Assembly: GCF_017742245.1 (NCBI RefSeq)
Contig: NZ_JAGHKO010000024.1
Span: forward strand, 124,001 to 188,000
DNA length: 64,000 nt
DNA from: Niastella soli
GTDB taxonomy: Bacteria > Bacteroidota > Bacteroidia > Chitinophagales > Chitinophagaceae
Direction of reading: 5' to 3'
How positions within the stretch are numbered: position 1 is the first letter of the stretch; each line of letters starts with the position of its first letter. Shown here piece by piece: positions 48,782 to 56,562 of the stretch. Both the position numbers and the translations under genes were made by a program. A model generated the notes under the pieces. The model worked only from the letters and a program-made list of their open reading frames with translations, ran no database searches and was not told where the DNA came from.

Positions 48782-48967
48782 TATTTTTTGCATTCCTGTT
48801 GCTACGATAATGATTGTCTAAACAGAGAATGCTTCTTTGATTAATGAATATATGATACTCTTGCTGCCTTACAACGTTTTTTCAGGGACGTGAAAATGGG
48901 TGATATAATTATCCCGTTTGGATTAAGCGGTGGCGGAATTAAAATGGTGCTAAAAATAAAAATATCA

Positions 48968-49000
48968 GAAAACTCCGGGATTATTCGGAGTTTTCTATTT
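48968..49000. terminator. Terminator downstream of RHS fragment B
   Basis: A perfect 10-bp stem GAAAACTCCG / CGGAGTTTTC with an 8-nt loop is followed by a T-rich tract. Confidence 0.75.
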
Positions 49001-49124
49001 TATAAATTTTCTCTCGATTAAGGCCCGCCATAATTTAAGGCATAGGTTCGAAATCGAACCTGGCGACAAGAGGGGCGGCAGCGCCTGTATTAAGACCAAT
49101 TTTAGTACCAGTTGGATTATAATT

Positions 49125-49442
49125 ATGAATAAAAAGTATTATTTTTTTTACTTGGAAATATCTCTCAGGAATGAAGATGATTCAAATATTTATGCTTACG
49201 AGAATGTGTCTCATATTCCTACTGAGAGGCTAATTGAAATATTTAAAATTAATCTTGCAAAGGATCCATCATTAACTGAAGGATATTTCTTAACCAAAAC
49301 AAATTACAGAAAGTATAAAAAATATATTAGCGAAAACATTGGCGAGGTTAATGTAGATGTTTTTGAATATTGTTTAAGACAATATGCTAGTGATGATTTT
49401 AACTCCATCAGAAAACTTTATAAAGAGGATCTGATGGAATAA
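49125..49442 (+). CDS. Small cytoplasmic hypothetical protein, possible orphan immunity protein
   Basis: This 105-residue AT-rich protein is acidic and helical, with no signal peptide. It opens MNKKYYFFYLEISLRNEDDS and contains SHIPTERLIEIFKINLAKDP. It lies 343 bp downstream of the RHS fragment B tip, beyond a terminator, and is followed by another terminator at 49508. Size, composition and place fit an immunity gene, but no family is recognised. Confidence 0.5.
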   Translation: MNKKYYFFYLEISLRNEDDSNIYAYENVSHIPTERLIEIFKINLAKDPSLTEGYFLTKTNYRKYKKYISENIGEVNVDVFEYCLRQYASDDFNSIRKLYKEDLME

Positions 49443-49507
49443 TCGAAAGAGGTTGTTTTTGACAAAATGAAGTGATTCCAAAAGGTAGGACGGATTTATA
49501 AAGATTT

Positions 49508-49556
49508 AAGCGGCTTAAGTTCGGTACTGTACTGGGCTCAAGCCGTTTAGTTTTTG
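49508..49556. terminator. Terminator after the 105-aa gene
   Basis: The arms AAGCGGCTT / AAGCCGTTT (one wobble) enclose a 23-nt loop and are followed by TAGTTTTTG. Confidence 0.65.
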
Positions 49557-49594
49557 TTTAATTCTGCCGTTATTGTAGTTGTGAATAAAAGGAA

Positions 49595-49849
49595 ATGCAA
49601 AAGCTTAATGGTTCGAAGACTTATGGAATAGCACATAATGAAGATGCATATGCCGTAGAAGAAAAAATTACCGGTTACAAACGCGATCCTGCTGGATATA
49701 AAGAAATTGATTTTACAGTAAAACCGGGCAATAAGGTAAGCGGTACTTTTGAAGGTGTTTATAGGAAAGGAAGTGAAGAAAGGAAAATTGTGGTGTCGGT
49801 CACGAACTCAAATGTGAATGACGTCACTGAGATAATAATTAAAAAATAG
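49595..49849 (+). CDS. Short hypothetical protein, probably a gene fragment
   Basis: These 84 residues have GYKEIDFTVKPGNKVSGTFEG and a beta-rich C-terminus ending EIIIKK. No start signal is visible. It may be the C-terminal remnant of a larger secreted protein, followed 6 bp later by a frameshifted small gene. The function is unknown. Confidence 0.4.
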   Translation: MQKLNGSKTYGIAHNEDAYAVEEKITGYKRDPAGYKEIDFTVKPGNKVSGTFEGVYRKGSEERKIVVSVTNSNVNDVTEIIIKK

Positions 49850-49855
49850 GATAAA

Positions 49856-50176
49856 TGAGAATTATAGTCTTTTTTTTAAGTTTCTTTTATTTTGGTAAAA
49901 TGGATGCCTCAGCGCAAAATAAAGGCGTGTTCAGTCCAACAGATAGCGTTAATAAGTTATTTCCCTATCACTTTAAAATATTGGATAAGGCTGCAAAAAA
50001 AAAGTAAGGTTGATACTATTTATTGTTGCATGGCATCCGTAGATTTTATGGAACGGTATACTCAAATAGAGCCTGGTACTATGGGAAATTATTTAGGCAG
50101 GTTAGGTTTTACAAAAGTAGCATTAAAGCGATGGCACGAATGGTATGACAAAAAATATAAAGTAGGGAACTACTAG
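49856..50176 (+). pseudogene. Small secreted protein gene split by a frameshift at A9
   Basis: The ATG at 49856 gives a signal peptide (MRIIVFFLSFFYFGKMDASA) and runs to a TAA just after nine consecutive A (49995-50003). Shifting one base in that run continues without interruption: KKSKVDTIYCCMASVDFME, then LGRLGFTKVALKRWHEWYD to the stop at 50176. The restored protein has about 106 residues. It may be a pseudogene, a sequencing error, or a gene expressed through polymerase slippage. The family is not recognised. Confidence 0.55.
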
Positions 50177-50180
50177 TAAA

Positions 50181-50212
50181 AGGCCGCAGTTCACATTACT
50201 GCGGCTTTTATT
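50181..50212. terminator. Symmetrical terminator
   Basis: A perfect stem GCCGCAGT / ACTGCGGC (50183-50190, 50198-50205) is flanked by AAAA and TTTT. It lies between convergent (pseudo)genes. Confidence 0.8.
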
Positions 50213-50219
50213 TAATAAG

Positions 50220-50673
50220 CGCCTGCTGGATTCTATTAAAGGAGGGAAGCTGATGGTCACTAGCATGGTCGCCTGATCGAATGTAATCGAATAGGGCGCC
50301 TTTAAAACTTTTTGAAGGCTGGAGTCGCGGTTGAAGTCAAATCCTTCCAAAATGCTTAACACCCCCCTTTGGAACCTTGCGTTCACCCCGTTCGTTTACC
50401 GGGTCGCTTTGTGGTACCTTGTACATGCTTTTGGAAAGTCGACCGGAAGCGTAGCGGTGGGCTGTATTGCGTAAGCCAGGTGATATGCCATGGTGAAGCC
50501 AGCGAGCGGCTCTGCCTGCACGGGAAAACTCAGCAGTATTTTCCCGGCTGCATTCAAAAGCCGGATCGGTAAGCACGCGTTTGCGGTTTAATGGTGTTTT
50601 CTTCCTCTTCATATCGAACGTTAGGTTTGATAGTCCTTGTTAAAGCTATCGCATAGGCATACAATATAGCCAT
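50220..50673 (-). pseudogene. Decayed paralogue of the hypothetical gene at 40920-41705
   Basis: Read leftward from an ATG at 50673 (MAILYAYAIALT), then after a frameshift GLSNLTFDMKRKK, DPAFECSRENTAEFSRAG and DPVNERGERKVPKGG, then after a second shift in a G6 run LSILEGFDFNRDSSLQ and APYSITFDQATMLVTISFPP. These blocks align in order with the first roughly 155 residues of the protein at 40920-41705. There is a small internal deletion, and the C-terminal 100 residues are missing. Confidence 0.75.
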
Positions 50674-50690
50674 TTTCCCGGTGATAATCC

Positions 50691-50723
50691 CATCCGAATG
50701 CCATAGGCTATGGGATTCGGATG
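50691..50723. repeat. 33-bp near-perfect palindrome
   Basis: The outer arms CATCCGAAT / ATTCGGATG and inner arms CCATAG / CTATGG are separated by one unpaired base on each side. There is no T run, so a terminator is unlikely. It lies just upstream of the decayed paralogue's start. Confidence 0.6.
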
Positions 50724-50956
50724 CTATTTTGCTGGCATTTTGTTGAGAGATGTAGTGGCTATACTAGATATTTACAGGGATATGCGGGGTATATTATATG
50801 GGGACAGCATGGGAAATATCAGTTAGAGATAAGTGAAAATCAGTTATCGCCTCTTTTAATATACCCATACGCCTTTGAAATTCAAGGGCTGCAATAAAGT
50901 GGCTTTGAAGTGAACGCTGTTGAAATTTTAGTAAGTTCAGAAATTATAAGTTCGAA

Positions 50957-51043
50957 TCCAGCTGTCCCGACTAAAATTTACGAGCCCTTTCAAATCATTG
51001 AATTTGAAGGGGTTTTTTGGTTCGAAGTATTCTTGTTAAAATA
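50957..51043 (+). repeat. Island-flanking direct repeat, left copy (tRNA 3'-end-like)
   Basis: The repeat itself opens TCCAGCTGTCCCGAC and is preceded by TTCGAA, so 50951-50971 reads like a tRNA T-loop and acceptor 3' strand, although no 5' tRNA half is present. A hairpin with arms CCCTTTCAAAT / ATTTGAAGGG (one bulge) and T6 follows. The stretch TTCGAAGTATTCTTGT completes the match with the copy at 60235-60321. Hand alignment gives roughly four-fifths identity over about 87 bp. Confidence 0.7.
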
Positions 51044-51114
51044 GGGTTTTCATAAATTCAGGACAAGGTGAAATCATGGGGCATTTTTTGTATCTGTTTA
51101 TTATGGCCTGCCCG

Positions 51115-51255
51115 TTACTGGCTTTTTCCTTTGTAGGCTTTTTCAACAGATGTTAAATCAAGGATGTCAGCTTTCATAGCCAGAGTTCCAGCACCCACTT
51201 GACGTGCTGCTTCCTTTAAAGTAGTTTCATCACGGCCTGTGCCCTGGTTTACATT
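51115..51255 (-). pseudogene. Fragment of a short-chain dehydrogenase gene
   Basis: This is an open stretch of 46 codons ending in TAA. TGRDETTLKEAARQVGAGTL and AMKADILDLTSVEKAY match the beta2-alpha2-beta3 region of SDR enzymes (the TGR motif followed by the D-V/I-x-D-L adenine-binding strand). Neither the Gly-rich N-terminus nor the catalytic Tyr-Lys region is present. It lies just inside the left flanking repeat. Confidence 0.6.
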
Positions 51256-51464
51256 TTTGAATAAAAATGCTATTTAAAGCGAAATCAATCCGGTCCCCAT
51301 TATTATCCTACTTTTGGCACCCCTCGTAATCCCTTTTTCAATCCTTCTTTGTCTAAGTTTGAACCTCTGCTACCTTCTGACGAAAATCATATCTCATCCA
51401 ACCAAAGTCAATTAATGGGAAAATAAACCCACCTACTTTTATAAGCAATAAAGCCCCCCCTGTA

Positions 51465-51560
51465 ATGAGCAATAAACTGGTGAAGTTTGTATTGACGTGT
51501 TTTTTATGCATCGGTATTGTGGCACTTATTGGGTGGCTCATTCAATATTTTCAATCGTAA
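51465..51560 (+). CDS. Possible 31-aa single-helix membrane peptide
   Basis: MSNKLVKFVLTCFLCIGIVA is followed by LIGWLIQYFQS: a basic N-terminus and one transmembrane helix. It lies 13 bp upstream of the DUF2892 gene on the same strand. The opposite strand also has a 62-codon frame here (51353-51541) with a hydrophobic stretch, so which strand is coding is uncertain. Confidence 0.35.
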   Translation: MSNKLVKFVLTCFLCIGIVALIGWLIQYFQS

Positions 51561-51573
51561 AAATCATTCTCAT

Positions 51574-51780
51574 ATGAAAAAGAATATGGGTACAACCGAC
51601 CGTATTATTCGCATATTACTTACCGCTGTTTTTGCATATCTTTATTTTGCAGGTATTGTTACCGGTACCGTTGGCCTTATATTGGTTATACTGGGAGGTG
51701 TTTTTGTACTCACAAGCCTTGTTAGTTTTTGCCCCCTCTATACCCTTTTTGGGCTTAATACCTGCCCGGTAAAAAAATGA
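51574..51780 (+). CDS. DUF2892 (YgaP-type) inner-membrane protein
   Basis: This protein has 68 residues from the ATG at 51574. MKKNMGTTDRIIRILLTAVF and the end LVSFCPLYTLFGLNTCPVKK are typical of DUF2892, the membrane part found fused to rhodanese in YgaP. There are two helices and two conserved cysteines near the C-terminus. It is followed 7 bp later by the rhodanese-thioredoxin gene, effectively a split YgaP arrangement. Confidence 0.85.
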   Translation: MKKNMGTTDRIIRILLTAVFAYLYFAGIVTGTVGLILVILGGVFVLTSLVSFCPLYTLFGLNTCPVKK

Positions 51781-51787
51781 TTTACGT

Positions 51788-52471
51788 ATGAGTAATATAG
51801 GTCTGGCTGTTGCTGCGATATTATTATTTTCCTGCAACAGTATGGCTCAAAAAAGCAATTTATCTGTGCAGGAGTTTGAAAAAGCCATTGGGCAAAAAGA
51901 CATACAGTTATTGGATGTAAGAACACCAGGTGAATATCAGTCGGGGCATCTTGCCAATGCGTTCCTGGCCGACTGGACCAACCAACAGGAGTTTATATGG
52001 CGGGTAACTGCTCTTGACAATTCAAAACCGGTATATGTATATTGCCTGAGTGGTGGGAGAAGTGATGCGGCCAACCGGTGGCTACACAAAAATGGATTTA
52101 CCGCTTACAGCCTTTCCGGCGGCATTAATGCCTGGCAGAAGGAAAATAAACCCCTGGTAATTGATAAACCGGTGGAGCAAATGAGTAAGGAAGCATACTT
52201 GGCATCCATACCAAAAGATAAAACCGTGTTGGTTGATTTCAGTGCTCAATGGTGCCCGCCCTGCAAAAAAATGGAACCGGTATTGGAAAAACTAGAAAAA
52301 GACCATGGTTTAAAATTCACTTTGTTAAAGATAGATGGCGGATCTCAAACTCAATTATGTAATGCTTTGCAGGTTGATGCATTTCCTACATTCATCCTTT
52401 ATAAACAGGGAAAACCTGTATGGAGAAAAACAGGTATAGTTGAAATAAAAGATTTTATAGATCGGTTATAA
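51788..52471 (+). CDS. Rhodanese-thioredoxin fusion lipoprotein
   Basis: This 227-residue protein has a lipobox LLFSC (Cys16). Residues about 25-120 form a rhodanese domain with active loop YCLSGGR (Cys86) and the end SGGINAWQ. Residues about 130-227 form a thioredoxin domain with WCPPC (Cys156, Cys159) and the cis-Pro region VDAFPTFILY. It could pass sulfane sulfur from the rhodanese cysteine to, or reduce it with, the thioredoxin pair in the periplasm. It is cotranscribed with the DUF2892 gene upstream. Confidence 0.88.
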   Translation: MSNIGLAVAAILLFSCNSMAQKSNLSVQEFEKAIGQKDIQLLDVRTPGEYQSGHLANAFLADWTNQQEFIWRVTALDNSKPVYVYCLSGGRSDAANRWLHKNGFTAYSLSGGINAWQKENKPLVIDKPVEQMSKEAYLASIPKDKTVLVDFSAQWCPPCKKMEPVLEKLEKDHGLKFTLLKIDGGSQTQLCNALQVDAFPTFILYKQGKPVWRKTGIVEIKDFIDRL

Positions 52472-52512
52472 CTTACAAAATGAATTCAATATAAAACATT
52501 CGCGAGTGGTAA

Positions 52513-52710
52513 TCAATACTGATCTGTTTTGCAGTCACCAATACATCTCTTTGGCTTAAAGAAACCGGTGATCAGTATCAACGTGCCAAATAGAATGGCA
52601 GGCCAGCCGCCTTCTTTTACATACGTAAAACCAGTACTAATAAAAAGAATTCCGAGTAACCACCGCAGCAACCTGCTGAACCAGATAATCATTTTTACAT
52701 TCTTGTTCAT
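52513..52710 (-). CDS. Small DUF2892-like membrane protein
   Basis: This 65-residue protein has two transmembrane helices (MIIWFSRLLRWLLGILFIST and WPAILFGTLILITGFF) and a Cys pair near the end (KPKRCIGDC), as in DUF2892-like proteins beside rhodaneses. TATCTTTG on the minus strand (52779-52786) fits the -7 consensus. It is one of three such proteins in this sulfur region. Confidence 0.7.
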   Translation of the reverse strand: MNKNVKMIIWFSRLLRWLLGILFISTGFTYVKEGGWPAILFGTLILITGFFKPKRCIGDCKTDQY

Positions 52711-52793
52711 TTTGTTTTATATCAGTTTTAAGTGCGTAAGTATATGTGTTTACTTGAAAAGAAAGCGCCCTTTTATTACAAAGATAACACCGG

Positions 52794-53594
52794 TCAGTAA
52801 AGTGCTGTCAACTCTTTGACAAGGATGTAAATCCCCATAGCAAGCACAAACCAACCAAATGCTTTTTTTAGGCTGTCGGCTTTGACCTTCCGGTTCAGAT
52901 AGCTGCCCAATAATATTCCCACAATAGCGAGTGACGTTACTGTTAACAGCAGGGACCAGTTTATCCCTTTATCGTTCAGGTTACCGGTGAAACCTAAAAG
53001 TGAGTTCAGTGCTATCACCAGCAACGAGGTGCCAACGGCTTCTTTCATAGGAAGGCGCAGCATTAATACCAGCGCCGGTATCAGCAAGAAACCTCCACCT
53101 GCACCCAGTAAACCTGTTACCAGGCCAATACTGGTGCCAAACAGCAGCAGTTTTCTAATACTGATTCTTTTATTAACTGCTGCCTGATCTGTACCGTTCG
53201 CTTTATTACGCATCATGAATACGGAGGAGATAAGCATGAGTAATGCAAACAGCACCATGGTAAGCCAGCTTTCCGTTATCACAACGCCATGTATGGAGGC
53301 AATTTGCTCCGGAATAGCAGGCACCAGCCATTTACGAGTAATAAAAACAATTGCTACAGAGGTTGCGGCAAACAATAACGCCATCCTTATATTAACTGTG
53401 CCTTGTTTGTACTGCCTGGCAGCGCCCACAAGGCTGGTAGAGCCAACAATAAATAAAGAATAAGAAGTAGCTGTAATTGGCGAAACGCCGAACAGATAAA
53501 CCATTACAGGCATGGTAAGTATGGAACCACCACCGCCGATCAATCCCAGCGAAATGCCTATAAGTAAAGAAGCGAAATATCCCAAGAGGTGCAT
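52794..53594 (-). CDS. TauE/SafE-family sulfite/sulfonate exporter
   Basis: This 266-residue protein has about eight transmembrane segments. Duplicated family motifs are visible: GLIGGGGSILTMPVMVYLFG with ATSYSLFIVG in the first half, and GLLGAGGGFLLIPALVLML with AVGTSLLVIALNSL in the second. It exports sulfite or related sulfur anions; here the likely cargo is a product of persulfide oxidation. It is transcribed divergently from the Crp/Fnr gene, with a GTGA-N6-TCAC operator between them. Confidence 0.9.
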   Translation of the reverse strand: MHLLGYFASLLIGISLGLIGGGGSILTMPVMVYLFGVSPITATSYSLFIVGSTSLVGAARQYKQGTVNIRMALLFAATSVAIVFITRKWLVPAIPEQIASIHGVVITESWLTMVLFALLMLISSVFMMRNKANGTDQAAVNKRISIRKLLLFGTSIGLVTGLLGAGGGFLLIPALVLMLRLPMKEAVGTSLLVIALNSLLGFTGNLNDKGINWSLLLTVTSLAIVGILLGSYLNRKVKADSLKKAFGWFVLAMGIYILVKELTALY

Positions 53595-53639
53595 AGTATT
53601 TATTTAGGGTAAAGGTCGAGGGCTTTGTCCAGGCTGTAA

Positions 53640-53653
53640 GTGATAATAGTCAC
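53640..53653. promoter_or_regulatory. Crp/Fnr-type operator between the TauE and regulator genes
   Basis: GTGATAATAGTCAC is identical to the site at 57964-57977. On the minus strand, at the same spacing used by the other sites, only a weak -7 box (GACCTTTA) is found in front of the exporter. A second palindrome, CACAT-A-ATGTG (53694-53704), lies closer to the regulator gene. Confidence 0.65.
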
Positions 53654-53807
53654 TACGCGTTTTTATGCCTTTAACAGGTTGTGTAATAAAAGTCACATAA
53701 TGTGTATGTTAAAAGGCGATATTGCTATCCTTGCATAAGGATAGCTGCCTGCACCGTTATTATACTAAGCTGACTACTGACTGAAATTAAAATCGTAATT
53801 TAATATC

Positions 53808-54440
53808 ATGGAAGAACACAATACTTTACGGCAATTATTTCCCGGCCTTGAGGAGGAATTGTACAACGAAATAGATCAGCATGGAGAAGTACGTCAGGTA
53901 CCAGCAGGCATTACCCTCCTGCGTAAAGGACAAACCATAAGATCAACTATGCTTATACTTGAAGGCATAGTGAAATTATACCAGGAGGATGAGGAGGGCG
54001 ATGAGTTCTTTATGTATTACATAGAGCCTGGTGAAGCCTGTGCCGTTTCCATGGTTTGTACCTACCGGCAGGAGAACAGCCAGGTGCTGGCCAAAGCAAT
54101 GACCGATGTTACGGTGCTTACCATACCTATTCAATATATGGATGAGTGGCTGGGCAAATATAAAAGCTGGCATTATTTCGTTCTCAGAACGTGGCGTTCC
54201 CGTTATGAAGAGTTGCTGAATACAATCAATGCCATTGCGTTTAAAAATATGGATGAGCGCCTGGAATTCTATATTAAAGGACAGGTTGAAAAACTGGGTC
54301 GGCATATAAAACTTACTCACCAGGAAATAGCCACCGACCTCAATTCTTCGCGTGAAGTGATCAGCCGTCTAATGAAAAAAATGGAGAAGGATGGTTGGCT
54401 CATTATCCACCGCAATTCCTTTGAATGGATAAAGCCCTGA
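53808..54440 (+). CDS. Crp/Fnr-family transcriptional regulator of the sulfur module
   Basis: This 210-residue protein has a cNMP-binding-like beta-roll at residues about 10-120 and a winged HTH at about 150-210. The recognition helix SSREVISRLMKKME has Arg182, Glu183 and Arg187 in the same spacing as the Arg-Glu-x3-Arg of E. coli CRP, which reads GTGA. Matching GTGA-N6-TCAC sites lie before the neighbouring operons. No cAMP-pocket motif is visible. Two cysteines in GEACAVSMVC (Cys78, Cys84) could sense persulfide or redox state; that is inference. Confidence 0.88.
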   Translation: MEEHNTLRQLFPGLEEELYNEIDQHGEVRQVPAGITLLRKGQTIRSTMLILEGIVKLYQEDEEGDEFFMYYIEPGEACAVSMVCTYRQENSQVLAKAMTDVTVLTIPIQYMDEWLGKYKSWHYFVLRTWRSRYEELLNTINAIAFKNMDERLEFYIKGQVEKLGRHIKLTHQEIATDLNSSREVISRLMKKMEKDGWLIIHRNSFEWIKP

Positions 54441-54454
54441 ATATATTTTCATGT

Positions 54455-54468
54455 GTGACAGGCATCAC
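54455..54468 (+). promoter_or_regulatory. Crp/Fnr-type operator of the CstB-like gene
   Basis: GTGACAGGCATCAC, half-sites GTGA and TCAC with a 6-nt spacer. Its centre lies 36.5 nt from the end of the -7 box CATCTTTG (54491-54498). The predicted transcription start near 54504 rules out start codons before 54519. Confidence 0.75.
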
Positions 54469-54518
54469 CTATAGACTCTGGTGCATTCATCATCTTTGTG
54501 CTAACAAAAACAATAACG

Positions 54519-55919
54519 ATGTATTTTCAGCACATTTATGATAAGACCCTTGCACAAAGCAGTTACTTTATCGGTTGTCAAAAAGCCGGCATTGCTGCCG
54601 TTATAGATCCTAAAAGAGATGTAGATACTTACCTGGCAATTGCGCAGGAACAAAAAATGCAGATCACCCATATTCTGGAAACACATATTCATGCCGATTT
54701 CCTGACAGGTTCACGAGAACTGGCAGCTCTTACAGGCGCTGTCATGTATCTGTCTGATGAAGGCGGGGCACACTGGCAATACGAGTTTGATCATGTTGGC
54801 CTAAAAGACGGCAGTCGCATTCAGTTAGGCAACCTGGAATTTGAAGTGTTGCACACCCCGGGACATACACCGGAAAGCATCAGCTTTTTATTAACAGATA
54901 AGCCCGCAAGCAGTGAACCTGTTATGTTGTTTACCGGCGACTTTGTATTCGTAGGTGATATAGGCAGGCCCGATCTGTTAGAGAAAGCGGCCGGCCTGAT
55001 AGGCACACAGGAAACAGGTGCACATCAAATGTTCCTGTCACTCAAAAAATTCAGTGCATTACCCCCTTATGTGCAGGTTTGGCCTGGCCACGGCGCCGGC
55101 TCAGCTTGTGGCAAGGCTCTGGGTGCTGTTCCTTCTACTACCACCGGCTATGAACAGGTGAGAAACTGGGCTTTCAGGTTTGAACAGGATGAAAACGGGT
55201 TTGTACAATATTTGCTGGCCGATCAGCCGGAACCGCCCAAATATTTTGCTATGATGAAAAAGCTGAACAAGGTGAAGCGGCCCCTGCTTACGGAAGTGCC
55301 TGCACTGAAAAAGCTTGACGTGGTTTCTTTAAAGCGGGGATTGGATAAAGGCTACAAATTGATAGATACACGCGATAAAAATGTTTTCGCAAAAGGATAC
55401 ATTCCCGGCAGTATCAATATACAGAACAATAACTCTTTCAATACCTGGGCCGGTTGGTTCCTGGATTATGAAACGCCCTTTATCCTGCTTGCCGATCCTG
55501 ATCAACTTGATGATATTACCCGAAAACTGATGCGCATTGGGCTTGATAATATTTACGGTTATATTCCTTCCATAAAGGTGTGGGAAGAAGAAGACGGCAG
55601 ACTGGAGCAGGAACCGGTTATTTCAATTGATGAATTTAAAACGCTTTATCAAAACAATGGCATTCAGGTGGTAGATCTGCGTGGCGCTACAGAGTATACA
55701 GCAAGTCATATAAATGGAGCCGACCATGTATTTATCGGTTCCCTGCCAAACAACCTCAACAAGATCAGTAAAGATAAAAAAGTGGTGATCCATTGCCAGG
55801 GCGGTGACCGCGCTACTATAGGTTACTCGTTGTTGGCCCGCCAGGGTTATAAGAATATATTGAACTTTTCTGAAGGAATGAATAAATGGCTGCAGGAAAA
55901 AAATCCTGTTGTACAGTAA
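54519..55919 (+). CDS. CstB-like persulfide dioxygenase with two rhodanese domains
   Basis: This protein has 466 residues from the ATG at 54519. Residues 1-240 form a metallo-beta-lactamase/ETHE1-like persulfide dioxygenase with THIHADF (His56, His58, Asp60), HTPGH (His116), and GDFVFVGDIGRPD with Asp141. The first rhodanese (about 270-360) has LLADPDQ at the loop, hence no catalytic Cys. The second (about 370-466) has HCQGGDRA with Cys426. This order matches Staphylococcus CstB, which turns persulfides into thiosulfate. It is controlled by an upstream GTGA-N6-TCAC site. Confidence 0.9.
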   Translation: MYFQHIYDKTLAQSSYFIGCQKAGIAAVIDPKRDVDTYLAIAQEQKMQITHILETHIHADFLTGSRELAALTGAVMYLSDEGGAHWQYEFDHVGLKDGSRIQLGNLEFEVLHTPGHTPESISFLLTDKPASSEPVMLFTGDFVFVGDIGRPDLLEKAAGLIGTQETGAHQMFLSLKKFSALPPYVQVWPGHGAGSACGKALGAVPSTTTGYEQVRNWAFRFEQDENGFVQYLLADQPEPPKYFAMMKKLNKVKRPLLTEVPALKKLDVVSLKRGLDKGYKLIDTRDKNVFAKGYIPGSINIQNNNSFNTWAGWFLDYETPFILLADPDQLDDITRKLMRIGLDNIYGYIPSIKVWEEEDGRLEQEPVISIDEFKTLYQNNGIQVVDLRGATEYTASHINGADHVFIGSLPNNLNKISKDKKVVIHCQGGDRATIGYSLLARQGYKNILNFSEGMNKWLQEKNPVVQ

Positions 55920-55944
55920 CGATCCAATGATACCGAACACTTAT

Positions 55945-55975
55945 AAAAGCTCTCCTTTGCAGGAGGGCTTTTATT
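55945..55975. terminator. Terminator after the CstB-like gene
   Basis: The 12-bp stem AAAAGCTCTCCT / AGGAGGGCTTTT (one wobble) has a TTGC loop and is followed by a T-rich run. Confidence 0.85.
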
Positions 55976-55989
55976 TTGTATTTCGTTGT

Positions 55990-56003
55990 GTGACTTCTGT
56001 CAT
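55990..56003 (+). promoter_or_regulatory. Crp/Fnr-type operator of the rhodanese operon
   Basis: GTGACTTCTGTCAT differs from the consensus only in the last base. The -7 box TAGTTTTG (56026-56033) is a perfect TAnnTTTG, and its end is again exactly 36.5 nt from the operator centre. Confidence 0.75.
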
Positions 56004-56051
56004 TTATAGCCCCAGGACACCAGTGTAGTTTTGTGTTCTAAATAAATTATT

Positions 56052-56330
56052 ATGCGTTTAAAAGAAATAGTAAATGCCGATGCCCTGTTTGTTGACGTAA
56101 GAACGAAAGAAGAATTTGCAATCGGGCATCTTGATGGGGCTATAAATATTCCATTGGGTGAAATTGCACACAGAAAACAGGAAATAAAAGAATTAGGCAA
56201 TATACCGGTGATATGTTACTGTCGAAGCGGCAACAGGAGCGGATCGGCGGTGGCATACTTGCAGAAAGAAGGTTACACCGGGGTTTACAATGGTGGCAGC
56301 CTGGAAGAAGTACGTAAACTGAAAAAATAG
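56052..56330 (+). CDS. Single-domain rhodanese
   Basis: This 92-residue cytoplasmic protein has VDVRTKEEFAIGHLDGAINI, the active loop YCRSGNRSG (Cys57), and NGGSLEEVRKL at the end. It transfers sulfane sulfur from thiosulfate or persulfide to an acceptor thiol. It is the first gene of an operon with DUF2892 and porin genes, starting 19 bp after the predicted -7 box. Confidence 0.9.
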   Translation: MRLKEIVNADALFVDVRTKEEFAIGHLDGAINIPLGEIAHRKQEIKELGNIPVICYCRSGNRSGSAVAYLQKEGYTGVYNGGSLEEVRKLKK

Positions 56331-56358
56331 ATAAAATAAATAATCTTTAAAAAAGCAG

Positions 56359-56562
56359 ATGAAAAAAATATTAACAACAGGCTGGAGTTTTATGCGTGTT
56401 TTTCGTATCGTAACTGGCATAGCCGCATTAACCTATTCTATTGTAAAGCATGATTCTTTAGCTAGTATTGCCGGATCGTTCCTCCTATTCACTGGCGTAT
56501 TTAATGTTGCTGCCTGCGGCGAAGGCGGATGCACATTACCTAAACAGAATAAGCAAAAATGA
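56359..56562 (+). CDS. DUF2892-type membrane protein
   Basis: This 67-residue protein contains FRIVTGIAALTYSIVKHDSL and SFLLFTGVFNVAACGEGGCT: two membrane segments and two cysteines. Its stop overlaps the start of the porin gene (ATGA), implying coupled translation. It is a partner of the single-domain rhodanese. Confidence 0.8.
   Translation: MKKILTTGWSFMRVFRIVTGIAALTYSIVKHDSLASIAGSFLLFTGVFNVAACGEGGCTLPKQNKQK

Noticed and set aside
49042-49066. GGTTCGAAATCGAACC, resembling a tRNA T-arm
   Set aside because: It is a self-complementary hairpin; there is no anticodon arm, D arm or acceptor stem around it.
51353-51541. Leftward 62-codon hydrophobic frame
   Set aside because: It overlaps a short rightward membrane peptide that is better placed in front of the DUF2892 gene; neither strand can be proven, so only the rightward one is listed, at low confidence.
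53680-53697. TGTGTAATAAAAGTCACA as another Crp/Fnr operator
   Set aside because: The half-sites are two bases further apart than in the four GTGA-N6-TCAC sites, and no -7 box lies at the conserved distance.
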